A stretch of 64,000 bases of DNA from an uncultured Muribaculaceae bacterium (lineage in GTDB: Bacteria > Bacteroidota > Bacteroidia > Bacteroidales > Muribaculaceae): contig CALUMH010000047.1 in the NCBI GenBank assembly GCA_944321685.1, forward strand, positions 1 through 64,000, read 5' to 3'. The notes beneath the pieces were generated by a model. That model saw nothing but the letters and a program-made list of their open reading frames with translations. It was not told the DNA's origin and made no database searches. Positions 56,968 to 64,000 of the stretch are shown here, piece by piece (the stretch's first letter is position 1; each line of letters begins with the position of its first letter). The position numbers were made by a program, and so were the translations under genes.

Positions 56968-57567
56968 TTAATAGATCGAAGGACGCGTTTTTTCCCAATT
57001 TTCTATATCATTGAGATTGTTAAGTAAAAAATCAATGTCATCGAAACCGTTTAACAGACAATCTTTTTTGTATGGACTGATATCGAAATGTTCTGTTTGC
57101 CCTAATACATTATTTGTAACTGTTTGTTCAATAAGGTTTACGGTGACAGTCGTTCCCGGATTAGCGCTGATACTTGAAAACAAGTCGGAAAGGAATTTGT
57201 CGGATACGACAACCGGTAACAAACAATTGTTTAGTGCATTGTTTTTAAATATATCGGCAAAAAAACTTGATATAACCACTTTAAAGCCATACCCGGCTAC
57301 AGCCCATGCAGCGTGTTCGCGGCTTGAGCCCGAGCCGAAATTTTTACCGGCAACAAGTATAGTACCGCTATATTTCGGATTGTTCAGGATAAACGAGTCA
57401 ATTTTGTTTCCTTCATTATCATATCGCCAGTCGCGAAATAAGTTGTCACCAAAGCCTTTTCGCGAAGTGGCTTTAAGAAAACGCGCAGGAATAATTTGGT
57501 CGGTATCGATGTTCTCACGAGGTATAGGAATACAAGTCGATGTGAAAGTTTGAAATTTATCTTTCAT
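56968..57567 (-). CDS. leuD: 3-isopropylmalate dehydratase small subunit
   Basis: A 199-aa swivel-domain subunit that pairs with LeuC to isomerise isopropylmalate. Motifs are PIPRENIDTDQIIPARFLK and GKNFGSGSSREHAAWAVAGYGF. It is six bases downstream of leuC and 15 bases upstream of the citramalate-synthase-like gene. Confidence 0.96.
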   Translation of the reverse strand: MKDKFQTFTSTCIPIPRENIDTDQIIPARFLKATSRKGFGDNLFRDWRYDNEGNKIDSFILNNPKYSGTILVAGKNFGSGSSREHAAWAVAGYGFKVVISSFFADIFKNNALNNCLLPVVVSDKFLSDLFSSISANPGTTVTVNLIEQTVTNNVLGQTEHFDISPYKKDCLLNGFDDIDFLLNNLNDIENWEKTRPSIY

Positions 57568-57573
57568 AATAGA

Positions 57574-58971
57574 TTAATTTAATAATGAAGCAGGGTGTGT
57601 TATTTTACCTGTAATAGCAGCTGCGGCTGCTACAAGCGGGCCGGCTAAGATAGTTCTTGCTCCGGGACCTTGACGGCCCTCAAAATTGCGATTGGATGTG
57701 GAAACTGTATATTTCCCAGCAGGAACTTTATCTTCGTTCATAGCAAGACAAGCAGAACATCCGGGTTGCCTAATTTCAAATCCGGCATCTTTAAGTATAT
57801 TGTCAAGGCCTTCATCTTTAATTTGTTTTGCAACTTTCCAAGATCCCGGAACGAGCCATGCTGTTACATGGGGAGATTTTTGTTTGCCTTTTACTAATGA
57901 TGCAAATGCACGAAAATCTTCAATACGCCCATTGGTACAGCTTCCAAGAAAAACATAGTCAATAGGGAAGCCTTCAAGCCGTTGCCCCGGTTTAAATCCC
58001 ATATATTCAAGAGATTTAGAAAACGACGTTTGTCCTGTAGGTTCTATTTGGTCGAGTTCGGGAATAATACCGTCTATCTCCATTCCCATACCGGGATTGG
58101 TTCCATATGTAATACGTGGATTTATGTCGTTTGCATCGAAAGTTATTTCTTTATCAAAAACAGCGTCATCGCCACTGCGTAAAGTTTCCCAATAGGCGAC
58201 TGCTTTATCCCATTCTTCACCCTTTGGGGCGTATTCTCGATTTTTTAAGTAATTGAATGTAATCTCATCGGGAGCTATCATTCCACCGCGAGCACCCATT
58301 TCTATACTGAGATTACATACGGTCATACGTTCTTCCATCGACATATTACGAATGGTTTCTCCTGCATATTCAACGAAATAACCTGTAGCCCCGCCTGTTG
58401 TCATTTTGCTTATTATATAAAGAGCAACATCTTTTGCGGTAACGTATGGCTTTAAATTCCCATTAATGGTTATGCGCATGGTTTTCGGCTTAGGTTGCAA
58501 TATACATTGAGATGCAAGAACCATTTCAACTTCGCTTGTTCCAATACCGAATGCCACGGCGCCAAATGCACCGTGAGTGGAAGTGTGGCTATCGCCACAC
58601 ACTATGGTAAAGCCGGGTAACGTCAATCCATTTTCAGGACCTATTACGTGGATAATACCATTTCGGGGATTTCCCAATTCAAATAGTGTAAGGCCGAAAT
58701 CTGTTGCATTTTTTGTTAATGCTTCGACTTGCTTCTTTGAAACCGGATCGGCAATAGGTAATTCTTGATGGAGTGTGGGTATATTGTGGTCGGGAGAACA
58801 GAATGTCCTTTCAGGACGGAAAACCCGTATTCTCCGTTCACGTAAATCAGAGAAAGCCTGAGGGCTTGTAACCTCGTGGCAGTAATGCCTGTCAATATAT
58901 AATAAAGAAGTTCCCCCGGGAACAATCTTCACCGTATGGGCATCCCAAATTTTATCAAATAAAGTATTCAT
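57574..58971 (-). CDS. leuC: 3-isopropylmalate dehydratase large subunit
   Basis: A 465-aa aconitase-family subunit with a [4Fe-4S] cluster. Ligand regions are [13 protein letters not shown] and [16 protein letters not shown]. Substrate-binding motifs are [15 protein letters not shown] and [20 protein letters not shown]. Its gene is eight bases after leuA in the operon. Confidence 0.97.
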   Translation of the reverse strand: MNTLFDKIWDAHTVKIVPGGTSLLYIDRHYCHEVTSPQAFSDLRERRIRVFRPERTFCSPDHNIPTLHQELPIADPVSKKQVEALTKNATDFGLTLFELGNPRNGIIHVIGPENGLTLPGFTIVCGDSHTSTHGAFGAVAFGIGTSEVEMVLASQCILQPKPKTMRITINGNLKPYVTAKDVALYIISKMTTGGATGYFVEYAGETIRNMSMEERMTVCNLSIEMGARGGMIAPDEITFNYLKNREYAPKGEEWDKAVAYWETLRSGDDAVFDKEITFDANDINPRITYGTNPGMGMEIDGIIPELDQIEPTGQTSFSKSLEYMGFKPGQRLEGFPIDYVFLGSCTNGRIEDFRAFASLVKGKQKSPHVTAWLVPGSWKVAKQIKDEGLDNILKDAGFEIRQPGCSACLAMNEDKVPAGKYTVSTSNRNFEGRQGPGARTILAGPLVAAAAAITGKITHPASLLN

Positions 58972-58979
58972 AACTATGC

Positions 58980-60479
58980 TTAGTGAACAAATTTGTTAAT
59001 TGCGTCGATAAATGCTTCGGCCGATGCTGCAATAATGTCGGTATTTGCCGAGAAACCATGGTAATGATTTCCTTCATATTCAACAGTAATATGAACTTTT
59101 CCCACATCGTTGCTGCCCTTGGTAATTGCCTGTATAAGGAATTCTTCTACCACCATCCGACGATGAATTATTTGTTTTATGGCGTTGATGGCAGCGTCAA
59201 CCGGTCCATTGCCCGAAGAACAAGCCTCAAATTTCTCGGAAGCAATATTCAGGCACACACTTGCCACTGATTGCAACCCGATACCGGAAGTTACTTGCAG
59301 GAATTCGAGTTTTATGCGAGCATCCTTGTTCAGATGCTTTCCTACAAGCATCATTATATCGTCATCATTAATATCCTTCTTGCGGTCGGCAAGTTTGAGG
59401 AACGATTCATATGCTTTGTCAAGATCTTCTTTTGAAAGTTCCACGCCAAGTAAGTGCAGGCGATGTTTCAATGCCGCACGCCCACTGCGAGCTGTCAGTA
59501 CAATTGAGTTCTCGTCGATGCCAACATCTTTGGGATCGATAATTTCATAACTTTCCCTATTTTTAAGTACACCATCTTGATGTATTCCCGAAGAGTGTGC
59601 AAAAGCATTACGTCCAACTATTGCCTTATTGGGCTGTACCGGCATATTCATCAAACTTGAAACCATACGGCTGGTTTTATAGATGCGAGTCGTATTGATA
59701 TTGGTCGATACATTTAATTCTTTATGGCTTTTGAAAATCATTGCAACTTCTTCAAGAGAAGTGTTGCCGGCGCGTTCACCAATGCCATTAATAGTGACTT
59801 CGGCTTGCCTTGCTCCATTAAGAATCCCACAAATGGTGTTGGCTGTCGCCATACCAAGGTCATTGTGGCAATGGGTTGCTATTATAGCTTTGTCGATGCC
59901 ATCTACGTGGTCGATAAGGTATTTGATTTTTGCTCCAAATATTTCGGGAAGACAATAACCTGTGGTGTCGGGGATATTTACCACCGTAGCACCGGCCTTG
60001 ATGACAGCTTCAATAACGCGGGCAAGATATTCATTGTCGGTTCTACCAGCGTCTTCGGCATAAAATTGAACATCTTCGACAAACGTTTTTGCGTACTTGA
60101 CGGCAGCTACAGCACGCTCAATGATTTCCTCACGCGTGGAATTAAATTTGTATTTGATATGATAGTCAGATGTGCCGATACCGGTGTGTATGCGTCCGCG
60201 CTTGGCATACTTCAAGGCTTCGGCTGCAACTTTTATGTCGTTCTCAACAGCACGAGTCAAAGCACATATCGTTGGCCATGTGACAGCTTTTGAAATTTCC
60301 ACGACAGAATGGAAATCACCGGGACTTGATACAGGGAAACCGGCTTCAATCACATCAACCCCCAGCTCTTCAAGCGCTTTTGCCACTTCAACCTTTTCAA
60401 CGGTATTAAGTTGGCAACCCGGAACTTGTTCACCATCGCGTAATGTGGTGTCAAAAATGTAAAGTCTGTTATTATCCAT
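58980..60479 (-). CDS. leuA: 2-isopropylmalate synthase
   Basis: A 499-aa first committed enzyme of leucine synthesis (acetyl-CoA + 2-ketoisovalerate). The catalytic barrel starts [18 protein letters not shown], with metal His in [15 protein letters not shown] and [17 protein letters not shown]. The C-terminal LeuA allosteric domain (about 380-495) should mediate leucine feedback. It is first in the operon, directly downstream of the attenuator. Confidence 0.96.
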   Translation of the reverse strand: MDNNRLYIFDTTLRDGEQVPGCQLNTVEKVEVAKALEELGVDVIEAGFPVSSPGDFHSVVEISKAVTWPTICALTRAVENDIKVAAEALKYAKRGRIHTGIGTSDYHIKYKFNSTREEIIERAVAAVKYAKTFVEDVQFYAEDAGRTDNEYLARVIEAVIKAGATVVNIPDTTGYCLPEIFGAKIKYLIDHVDGIDKAIIATHCHNDLGMATANTICGILNGARQAEVTINGIGERAGNTSLEEVAMIFKSHKELNVSTNINTTRIYKTSRMVSSLMNMPVQPNKAIVGRNAFAHSSGIHQDGVLKNRESYEIIDPKDVGIDENSIVLTARSGRAALKHRLHLLGVELSKEDLDKAYESFLKLADRKKDINDDDIMMLVGKHLNKDARIKLEFLQVTSGIGLQSVASVCLNIASEKFEACSSGNGPVDAAINAIKQIIHRRMVVEEFLIQAITKGSNDVGKVHITVEYEGNHYHGFSANTDIIAASAEAFIDAINKFVH

Positions 60480-60491
60480 AGTTTTTTAATA

Positions 60492-60529
60492 TAAAAAAAC
60501 ACCTTTCTTTTTTTATGGAAGAAAGGTGT
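60492..60529 (-). terminator. leu attenuator terminator
   Basis: A perfect 11-bp stem ACACCTTTCTT/AAGAAAGGTGT (60519-60529 and 60499-60509) is followed on the minus strand by seven T. It lies between the leader peptide and leuA, so it would block the operon unless prevented. Confidence 0.88.
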
Positions 60530-60571
60530 CAAATTACCGTATCTGCAAACAAGATATACATCTAAGCACGA

Positions 60572-60646
60572 CTATCTTCCTCCACTATAATGTGATAGTA
60601 GCTGAGATAGTAGATTAATGCTTGATATTATACTCTTGTTATACAT
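60572..60646 (-). CDS. leu operon leader peptide (candidate)
   Basis: A 24-codon ORF beginning MYNKSIISSINLLSQLLS and ending SGGR. It holds four CTA leucine codons in two tandem pairs and three isoleucine codons (ATA ATA, ATT). It starts about 28 nt after the predicted transcription start and ends 43 bases before the attenuator terminator. The tandem Leu codons directly before a terminator and leuA are what a ribosome-mediated attenuator requires. It is too short to have a function as a protein. Confidence 0.72.
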   Translation of the reverse strand: MYNKSIISSINLLSQLLSHYSGGR

Positions 60647-60680
60647 TTTAATTACTGCTATTAATTTAAGTATGACAATG

Positions 60681-60711
60681 CAAAGTTAAACCAATAAAAT
60701 GATTTTACAAA
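60681..60711 (-). promoter_or_regulatory. leu operon promoter
   Basis: On the minus strand TTTG (60711-60708), a 19-bp spacer and TAACTTTG (60688-60681) match the consensus. The transcript would have a leader of about 195 nt before leuA. Confidence 0.75.
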
Positions 60712-60779
60712 CGAAATGTAATAAAAATGTGCTTATATGTATCTTTTCTTCTTTCTATTCCATTCTAAAATCGTAAATT

Positions 60780-61322
60780 TTAGAAATTAACGCCGATCTT
60801 AACCGACATACCACTATAATTGTTTATATCATTATATAGTCCGTTACTATAAAAACTCTCCATATTCATAAATGTATAAGAAAGGATAAGGTGAGACTTG
60901 AATTTTGATGACGTATATAGATTGAAACCAAGTCCGACTGAACCATAAAAGGAATTTTGATTTATGTCATCGGTAAGAGTATTGAAAGAATAGCCCAACT
61001 TTAAATCCATAAAACAGAGACTTGGCTTACTTGTAAAAGAAGTACGAAACATTGCATATACAGGGATTGCCGTATAACTATTTCCAATTGCACTTTTAAT
61101 ACCGGCTCCCATACCCAATGTCCGTATTACATCATTTTTATAACCAAAGTATGCATCAATGTCAATTGACGACATATCATTACCCGAGATGTCGATAGAA
61201 CTTCCAATGTCGGCGCCCCATGTGAAGTGATTTATCGGTGAAATGCCTGTTTCTTTATAATCGGCTTTTAAATTTAAGACTGGCATAACAGCGGTGATTA
61301 TATATATTATCCAACGTTTCAT
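60780..61322 (-). CDS. Small outer-membrane beta-barrel protein, unknown function
   Basis: A 180-aa protein with signal peptide MKRWIIYIITAVMPVLNLKA. Eight or so amphipathic beta strands alternate (GSSIDISGNDMSSIDIDAYFGY, FMDLKLGYSF, FYGSVGLGFNLY, SHLILSYTF). It ends in GVNF, with the C-terminal Phe expected for barrel insertion. No named family was recognised. It stands alone between the leu promoter and the sigma factor gene. Confidence 0.65.
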   Translation of the reverse strand: MKRWIIYIITAVMPVLNLKADYKETGISPINHFTWGADIGSSIDISGNDMSSIDIDAYFGYKNDVIRTLGMGAGIKSAIGNSYTAIPVYAMFRTSFTSKPSLCFMDLKLGYSFNTLTDDINQNSFYGSVGLGFNLYTSSKFKSHLILSYTFMNMESFYSNGLYNDINNYSGMSVKIGVNF

Positions 61323-61391
61323 ATTTCATTAATTTTTTTGCTAAGGTAGTAAAAATATATCTAACCCGAAAGGACAATTTCGTATATGTAA

Positions 61392-61421
61392 AACGGCCTT
61401 TGGTTTATCCAAAGGCCGTTA
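61392..61421 (-). terminator. Terminator after sigma factor gene
   Basis: AACGGCCTTTGG pairs perfectly with CCAAAGGCCGTT over a 5-base loop. It lies about 20 bases downstream of the sigma factor stop on the minus strand. Confidence 0.85.
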
Positions 61422-61441
61422 AATAAATCTGTCCTATTTAT

Positions 61442-62302
61442 TTAATCGCCGAGATATGATTTAAGAAGACGGCTCTTTTGCCCTTTAAGACGGCGTATAG
61501 CTTTTTCCTTGATTTGACGTACACGTTCACGAGTTAAATCAAATTTGGCTCCGATTTCTTCCAATGTCATTTCTTGACATCCAATGCCAAAGAACATTTT
61601 TAGAATATCACGTTCGCGTTCATGAAGTTGGTTTAAGGCTCGTTCTACTTCTTTGGAAAGAGACTCTTGGTTCAGAGAAGAGTCGGCCATTGGAGAATCG
61701 TCATTAGGCAAGACATCAAGCAGGCTGTTGTCTTCCCCTTCGACAAATGGCGCATCTACTGAAATATGCCGTCCCGACACTTTTAATGTATCGGAAATTT
61801 TATCAACCGGAATTTCAAGTTTGTTGGCAAGTTCTTCGGCCGATGGGCGGCGTTCATTTTCCTGTTCAAACTTAGAAAGAGCTTTGCTTATCTTGTTGAG
61901 CGAACCTACTTGATTAAGAGGCAGGCGCACGATACGCGACTGTTCGGCAAGGGCTTGCAAAATGGATTGCCTGATCCACCAAACGGCATAAGAAATAAAC
62001 TTAAAACCACGAGTTTCGTCGAATTTCTGAGCTGCTTTAATCAAGCCGAGATTACCTTCGTTGATTAAGTCGGGAAGACTTAATCCTTGGTTTTGATATT
62101 GTTTTGCTACAGAAACGACAAAACGCAGATTGGCCCGCGTTAATTTTTCCAACGCCGCATGGTCGCCTTTTTTAATGGCTTGCGCAAGTTCCACTTCCTC
62201 TTCAACGGTAATCAGGTCTTCTCGCCCGATTTCTTGCAGATACTTGTCAAGCGAAGCGCTCTCACGGTTGGTAATTGATTTGGTAATCTTTAATTGTCTC
62301 AT
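61442..62302 (-). CDS. rpoD: Primary RNA polymerase sigma factor (RpoD/SigA type)
   Basis: A 286-aa sigma-70 protein without region 1.1, as in the Bacteroidetes primary sigma. Region 1.2 is [18 protein letters not shown]. Region 2 is [33 protein letters not shown] with the -10-recognising [16 protein letters not shown]. Region 3 is at about 130-210. Region 4 has [18 protein letters not shown]. It should read the TTTG / TAnnTTTG promoters seen throughout the window. It is a single-gene unit with its own -7 box and terminator. Confidence 0.95.
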   Translation of the reverse strand: MRQLKITKSITNRESASLDKYLQEIGREDLITVEEEVELAQAIKKGDHAALEKLTRANLRFVVSVAKQYQNQGLSLPDLINEGNLGLIKAAQKFDETRGFKFISYAVWWIRQSILQALAEQSRIVRLPLNQVGSLNKISKALSKFEQENERRPSAEELANKLEIPVDKISDTLKVSGRHISVDAPFVEGEDNSLLDVLPNDDSPMADSSLNQESLSKEVERALNQLHERERDILKMFFGIGCQEMTLEEIGAKFDLTRERVRQIKEKAIRRLKGQKSRLLKSYLGD

Positions 62303-62325
62303 TTATGCTTAGAGATTTTAGTGTG

Positions 62326-62333
62326 CAAAGTTA
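62326..62333 (-). promoter_or_regulatory. -7 box of the sigma factor gene
   Basis: TAACTTTG on the minus strand fits TAnnTTTG, 24 bases before the ATG. The nearest TTTG upstream has a 24-bp spacer, so the -33 is uncertain. The remainder of the 62303-62565 gap holds only the HtrA terminator. Confidence 0.5.
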
Positions 62334-62503
62334 TGAATATTATTTCAATAACAACGACAAATATGCAAAAAAATATGTGAGCAATAATTATGCCTAAATG
62401 ACAAAGAATAATATTCAATTAATTATATAACAATTTAAAATGCCGAAATGTTGCGGGAAAACTTGGTTATTTACGGTTCCTCAACGTTAATATGTATTAA
62501 TCA

Positions 62504-62543
62504 GGCAGGCGGCAATCTGCTGTATATGAGATTGCCGCCTGCC
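62504..62543 (-). terminator. Terminator after htrA
   Basis: A perfect 15-bp stem GGCAGGCGGCAATCT/AGATTGCCGCCTGCC (62504-62518, 62529-62543) with AT-rich flank. It lies about 22 bases after the protease stop. Confidence 0.88.
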
Positions 62544-62565
62544 GTAACTGACAAGAATAATATTA

Positions 62566-64000
62566 TTAGTCTGCCAAATTTACTGCATAATAATCTTTGG
62601 CTCCGGTAGGATATACACCCGACACGAACATTACTTTATCATTGTCGGAACTATTCATAATAGAATTGTATATTGACTTGACATCATCCTGAGAATTGAT
62701 GCGCTTGCCGTTAATGTCAAGGACGATAAATCCATCTTTGATACCGGCATCTTTGAATTTTCCGGCTTTTAGCCCTGCGACTTGAACGCCGGAAGTCAAG
62801 CCAAGGCTTTGCTTGGTGCTTTTCGATAGTTGCTTAAATGCACAACCAAGCGATGTGAAGTCGGTTGCCTTGGTGATTGTGGTGCTACCTTGGTTATTTT
62901 TCATCGTAGCTTTTGTAGTGCGAGTTTTATTGTCACGAATATATGTTATTTCCACAGTGTCGCCAGGGCGCAATTTGTTCATTTGCTCCATCATTTGACC
63001 GCTGTTTTTTACAGGATTTCCACCTAGTTTTATGATAACATCACCTTCTTTGATTCCGGCTTCCATTGCTGCACTTTGCTCACTTACTTGTGCGACATAA
63101 ATACCATCGTTGGTGGCTGTAATTTCTTTTTCACGAGCCATTTCAGCTGTAAGTTCCACATATGAAATACCTAATACAGCTCTTTGTACTGTGCCGTATT
63201 GCTGAATGTCGGTAACTATTTTTTTCACAAGAGCCGAAGGGATGGCAAATGAGCAGCCGGCATAATCTCCTGTTTGTGAATATATGGCAGTGTTAATACC
63301 TATTAATTCTCCATTAATGTTGACCAAAGCACCACCGCTGTTCCCTTTGTTTACCGCAGCATCGGTTTGAATATAAGACTCGATACCCATAGGACGGCCA
63401 TGGGTGGCAGAACTGATACTGCGGGCTTTTGCGCTGACTATGCCAGCCGTGACGGTTGATGTAAATCCAAATGGATTGCCTACGGCCAATACCCATTCGC
63501 CAACTTTTAAGGCATCGGAATCTCCAAATGGTATTGTAGGAAGGTTTTCACCATCAATTTTCAACAATGCAACATCAGAAGATGCATCAGTGCCTATGAC
63601 AGTTGCATTGTAGGTGCTGTTATCGTTTAATGTCACTTCAAGTTTTTCCGCACCTTCAATTACGTGGTTATTTGTGACAATATATCCGTTTGAGGTTATG
63701 ATGACTCCCGAACCGAGGCCAAGAGGTTGCGGAGTGGTTTCTCCTTGAGGTTGACGCTGTCCGCGATAACCCGGCCCGAAGAAAAATTCAAATGGGTCGA
63801 TAAATTGTTGGCGAGAAACCCTTGGGGTTGCATAACTTTTAATGCATACAACGGCATTGACCGATTTTTCGGCAGCTGTAGTGAAATCAGTATCGAATGC
63901 AGCTGTTGCCGCAGCACGATAGAAATGGCCATTGGCATCAACATTGCTGTTACTTGAAATTTCTTTGACAAAATTTTCATTAGACTGACTGCCAAACGTC
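62566..64000 (-). CDS. degP: DegP/HtrA family periplasmic serine protease (5' partial)
   Basis: The coding frame runs past the window edge, so the signal peptide and N-terminus are missing; about 478 codons are visible. Trypsin-like domain: His in GYIVTNNHVIEGAEK, Asp in GTDASSDVALLKI, Ser in NKGNSGGALVN. It is followed by PDZ1 (VLGISYVELTAEMA, GIYVAQVSEQSAAMEAG) and PDZ2 (SLGLTSGVQVAGLKAGKFKDAG). An ATG at 63636 is internal, not the start. It degrades or refolds misfolded envelope proteins. The region before the protease domain is Phe/Gly/Pro-rich (FEFFFGPGYRGQRQPQG). Confidence 0.95.
   Translation of the reverse strand, partial: TFGSQSNENFVKEISSNSNVDANGHFYRAAATAAFDTDFTTAAEKSVNAVVCIKSYATPRVSRQQFIDPFEFFFGPGYRGQRQPQGETTPQPLGLGSGVIITSNGYIVTNNHVIEGAEKLEVTLNDNSTYNATVIGTDASSDVALLKIDGENLPTIPFGDSDALKVGEWVLAVGNPFGFTSTVTAGIVSAKARSISSATHGRPMGIESYIQTDAAVNKGNSGGALVNINGELIGINTAIYSQTGDYAGCSFAIPSALVKKIVTDIQQYGTVQRAVLGISYVELTAEMAREKEITATNDGIYVAQVSEQSAAMEAGIKEGDVIIKLGGNPVKNSGQMMEQMNKLRPGDTVEITYIRDNKTRTTKATMKNNQGSTTITKATDFTSLGCAFKQLSKSTKQSLGLTSGVQVAGLKAGKFKDAGIKDGFIVLDINGKRINSQDDVKSIYNSIMNSSDNDKVMFVSGVYPTGAKDYYAVNLAD

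Overview
The window looks like chromosomal DNA of a Bacteroidales gut bacterium, most likely near Muribaculaceae/Bacteroidaceae; the family is an inference. The evidence is the LpxC-FabZ fusion, the short primary sigma factor without region 1.1, the Bacteroidetes -33 TTTG / -7 TAnnTTTG promoters before many genes, weak Shine-Dalgarno sequences, and gene pairs such as DUF4199 + glycosyltransferase. Most of it is housekeeping DNA. No CRISPR array, prophage, integrase or intact insertion sequence was seen.

Layout. 1-440: a 5'-truncated gene fragment between two terminators. 455-5329 (minus): a GNAT-nitrilase fusion and the lipid A genes lpxA, lpxC/fabZ and lpxD. 5564-9634 (plus): metY, a four-LysM periplasmic protein and an outer-membrane barrel. 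9639-11295: holA, a divergent solitary HsdR-N protein and tRNA-Val(UAC). 11429-17486 (minus): a TPP-riboswitch-controlled thiamin operon thiD-thiS-tenI/thiE-like-thiE-thiG-thiC-thiH, without thiF. 17617-21451 (plus): a DUF4293 protein, nhaD, a candidate small RNA and dnaB. 21452-26806 (mostly minus): cysK, radC, a glycosyltransferase, a frameshifted lipoprotein gene, a palindromic intergenic element and alanine dehydrogenase. 26987-30399 (plus): a cytidylate-kinase-like gene and an MmeI-type single-chain restriction-modification enzyme. 30541-33266 (minus): a frameshifted MG2/TonB-plug surface protein gene. 33609-37626 (plus): an ABC-F ATPase and an M13 peptidase. 37705-41389: GT2/DUF4199, an MBL-fold lipoprotein, a GYF_2-CD225 protein and HU. 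41644-54330 (plus): two overlapping rhomboids, an EEP-family phosphatase/nuclease, nnrDE, a secreted protein, parE, coaD, an S41 protease, asd and an acyltransferase. 54353-60479 (minus): leucine operon leuA-leuC-leuD-cimA/leuA-like-leuB, preceded by what reads as a complete attenuator. 60780-64000 (minus): a small barrel, the primary sigma factor and a 5'-partial HtrA/DegP protease.

Regulation visible in the DNA includes the TPP riboswitch, the leu leader peptide with terminator and candidate antiterminator, and seven promoters with both boxes at 19-22 bp spacing. The features most worth a second look are the leu attenuator (60492-60711), the orphan promoter-terminator unit before dnaB (19615-19766), the lipoprotein whose start is split by an A7 tract and which is followed in frame by a start-less two-helix ORF (24253-25214), the palindromic element (25362-25639) and the MmeI-like enzyme downstream of a kinase gene.
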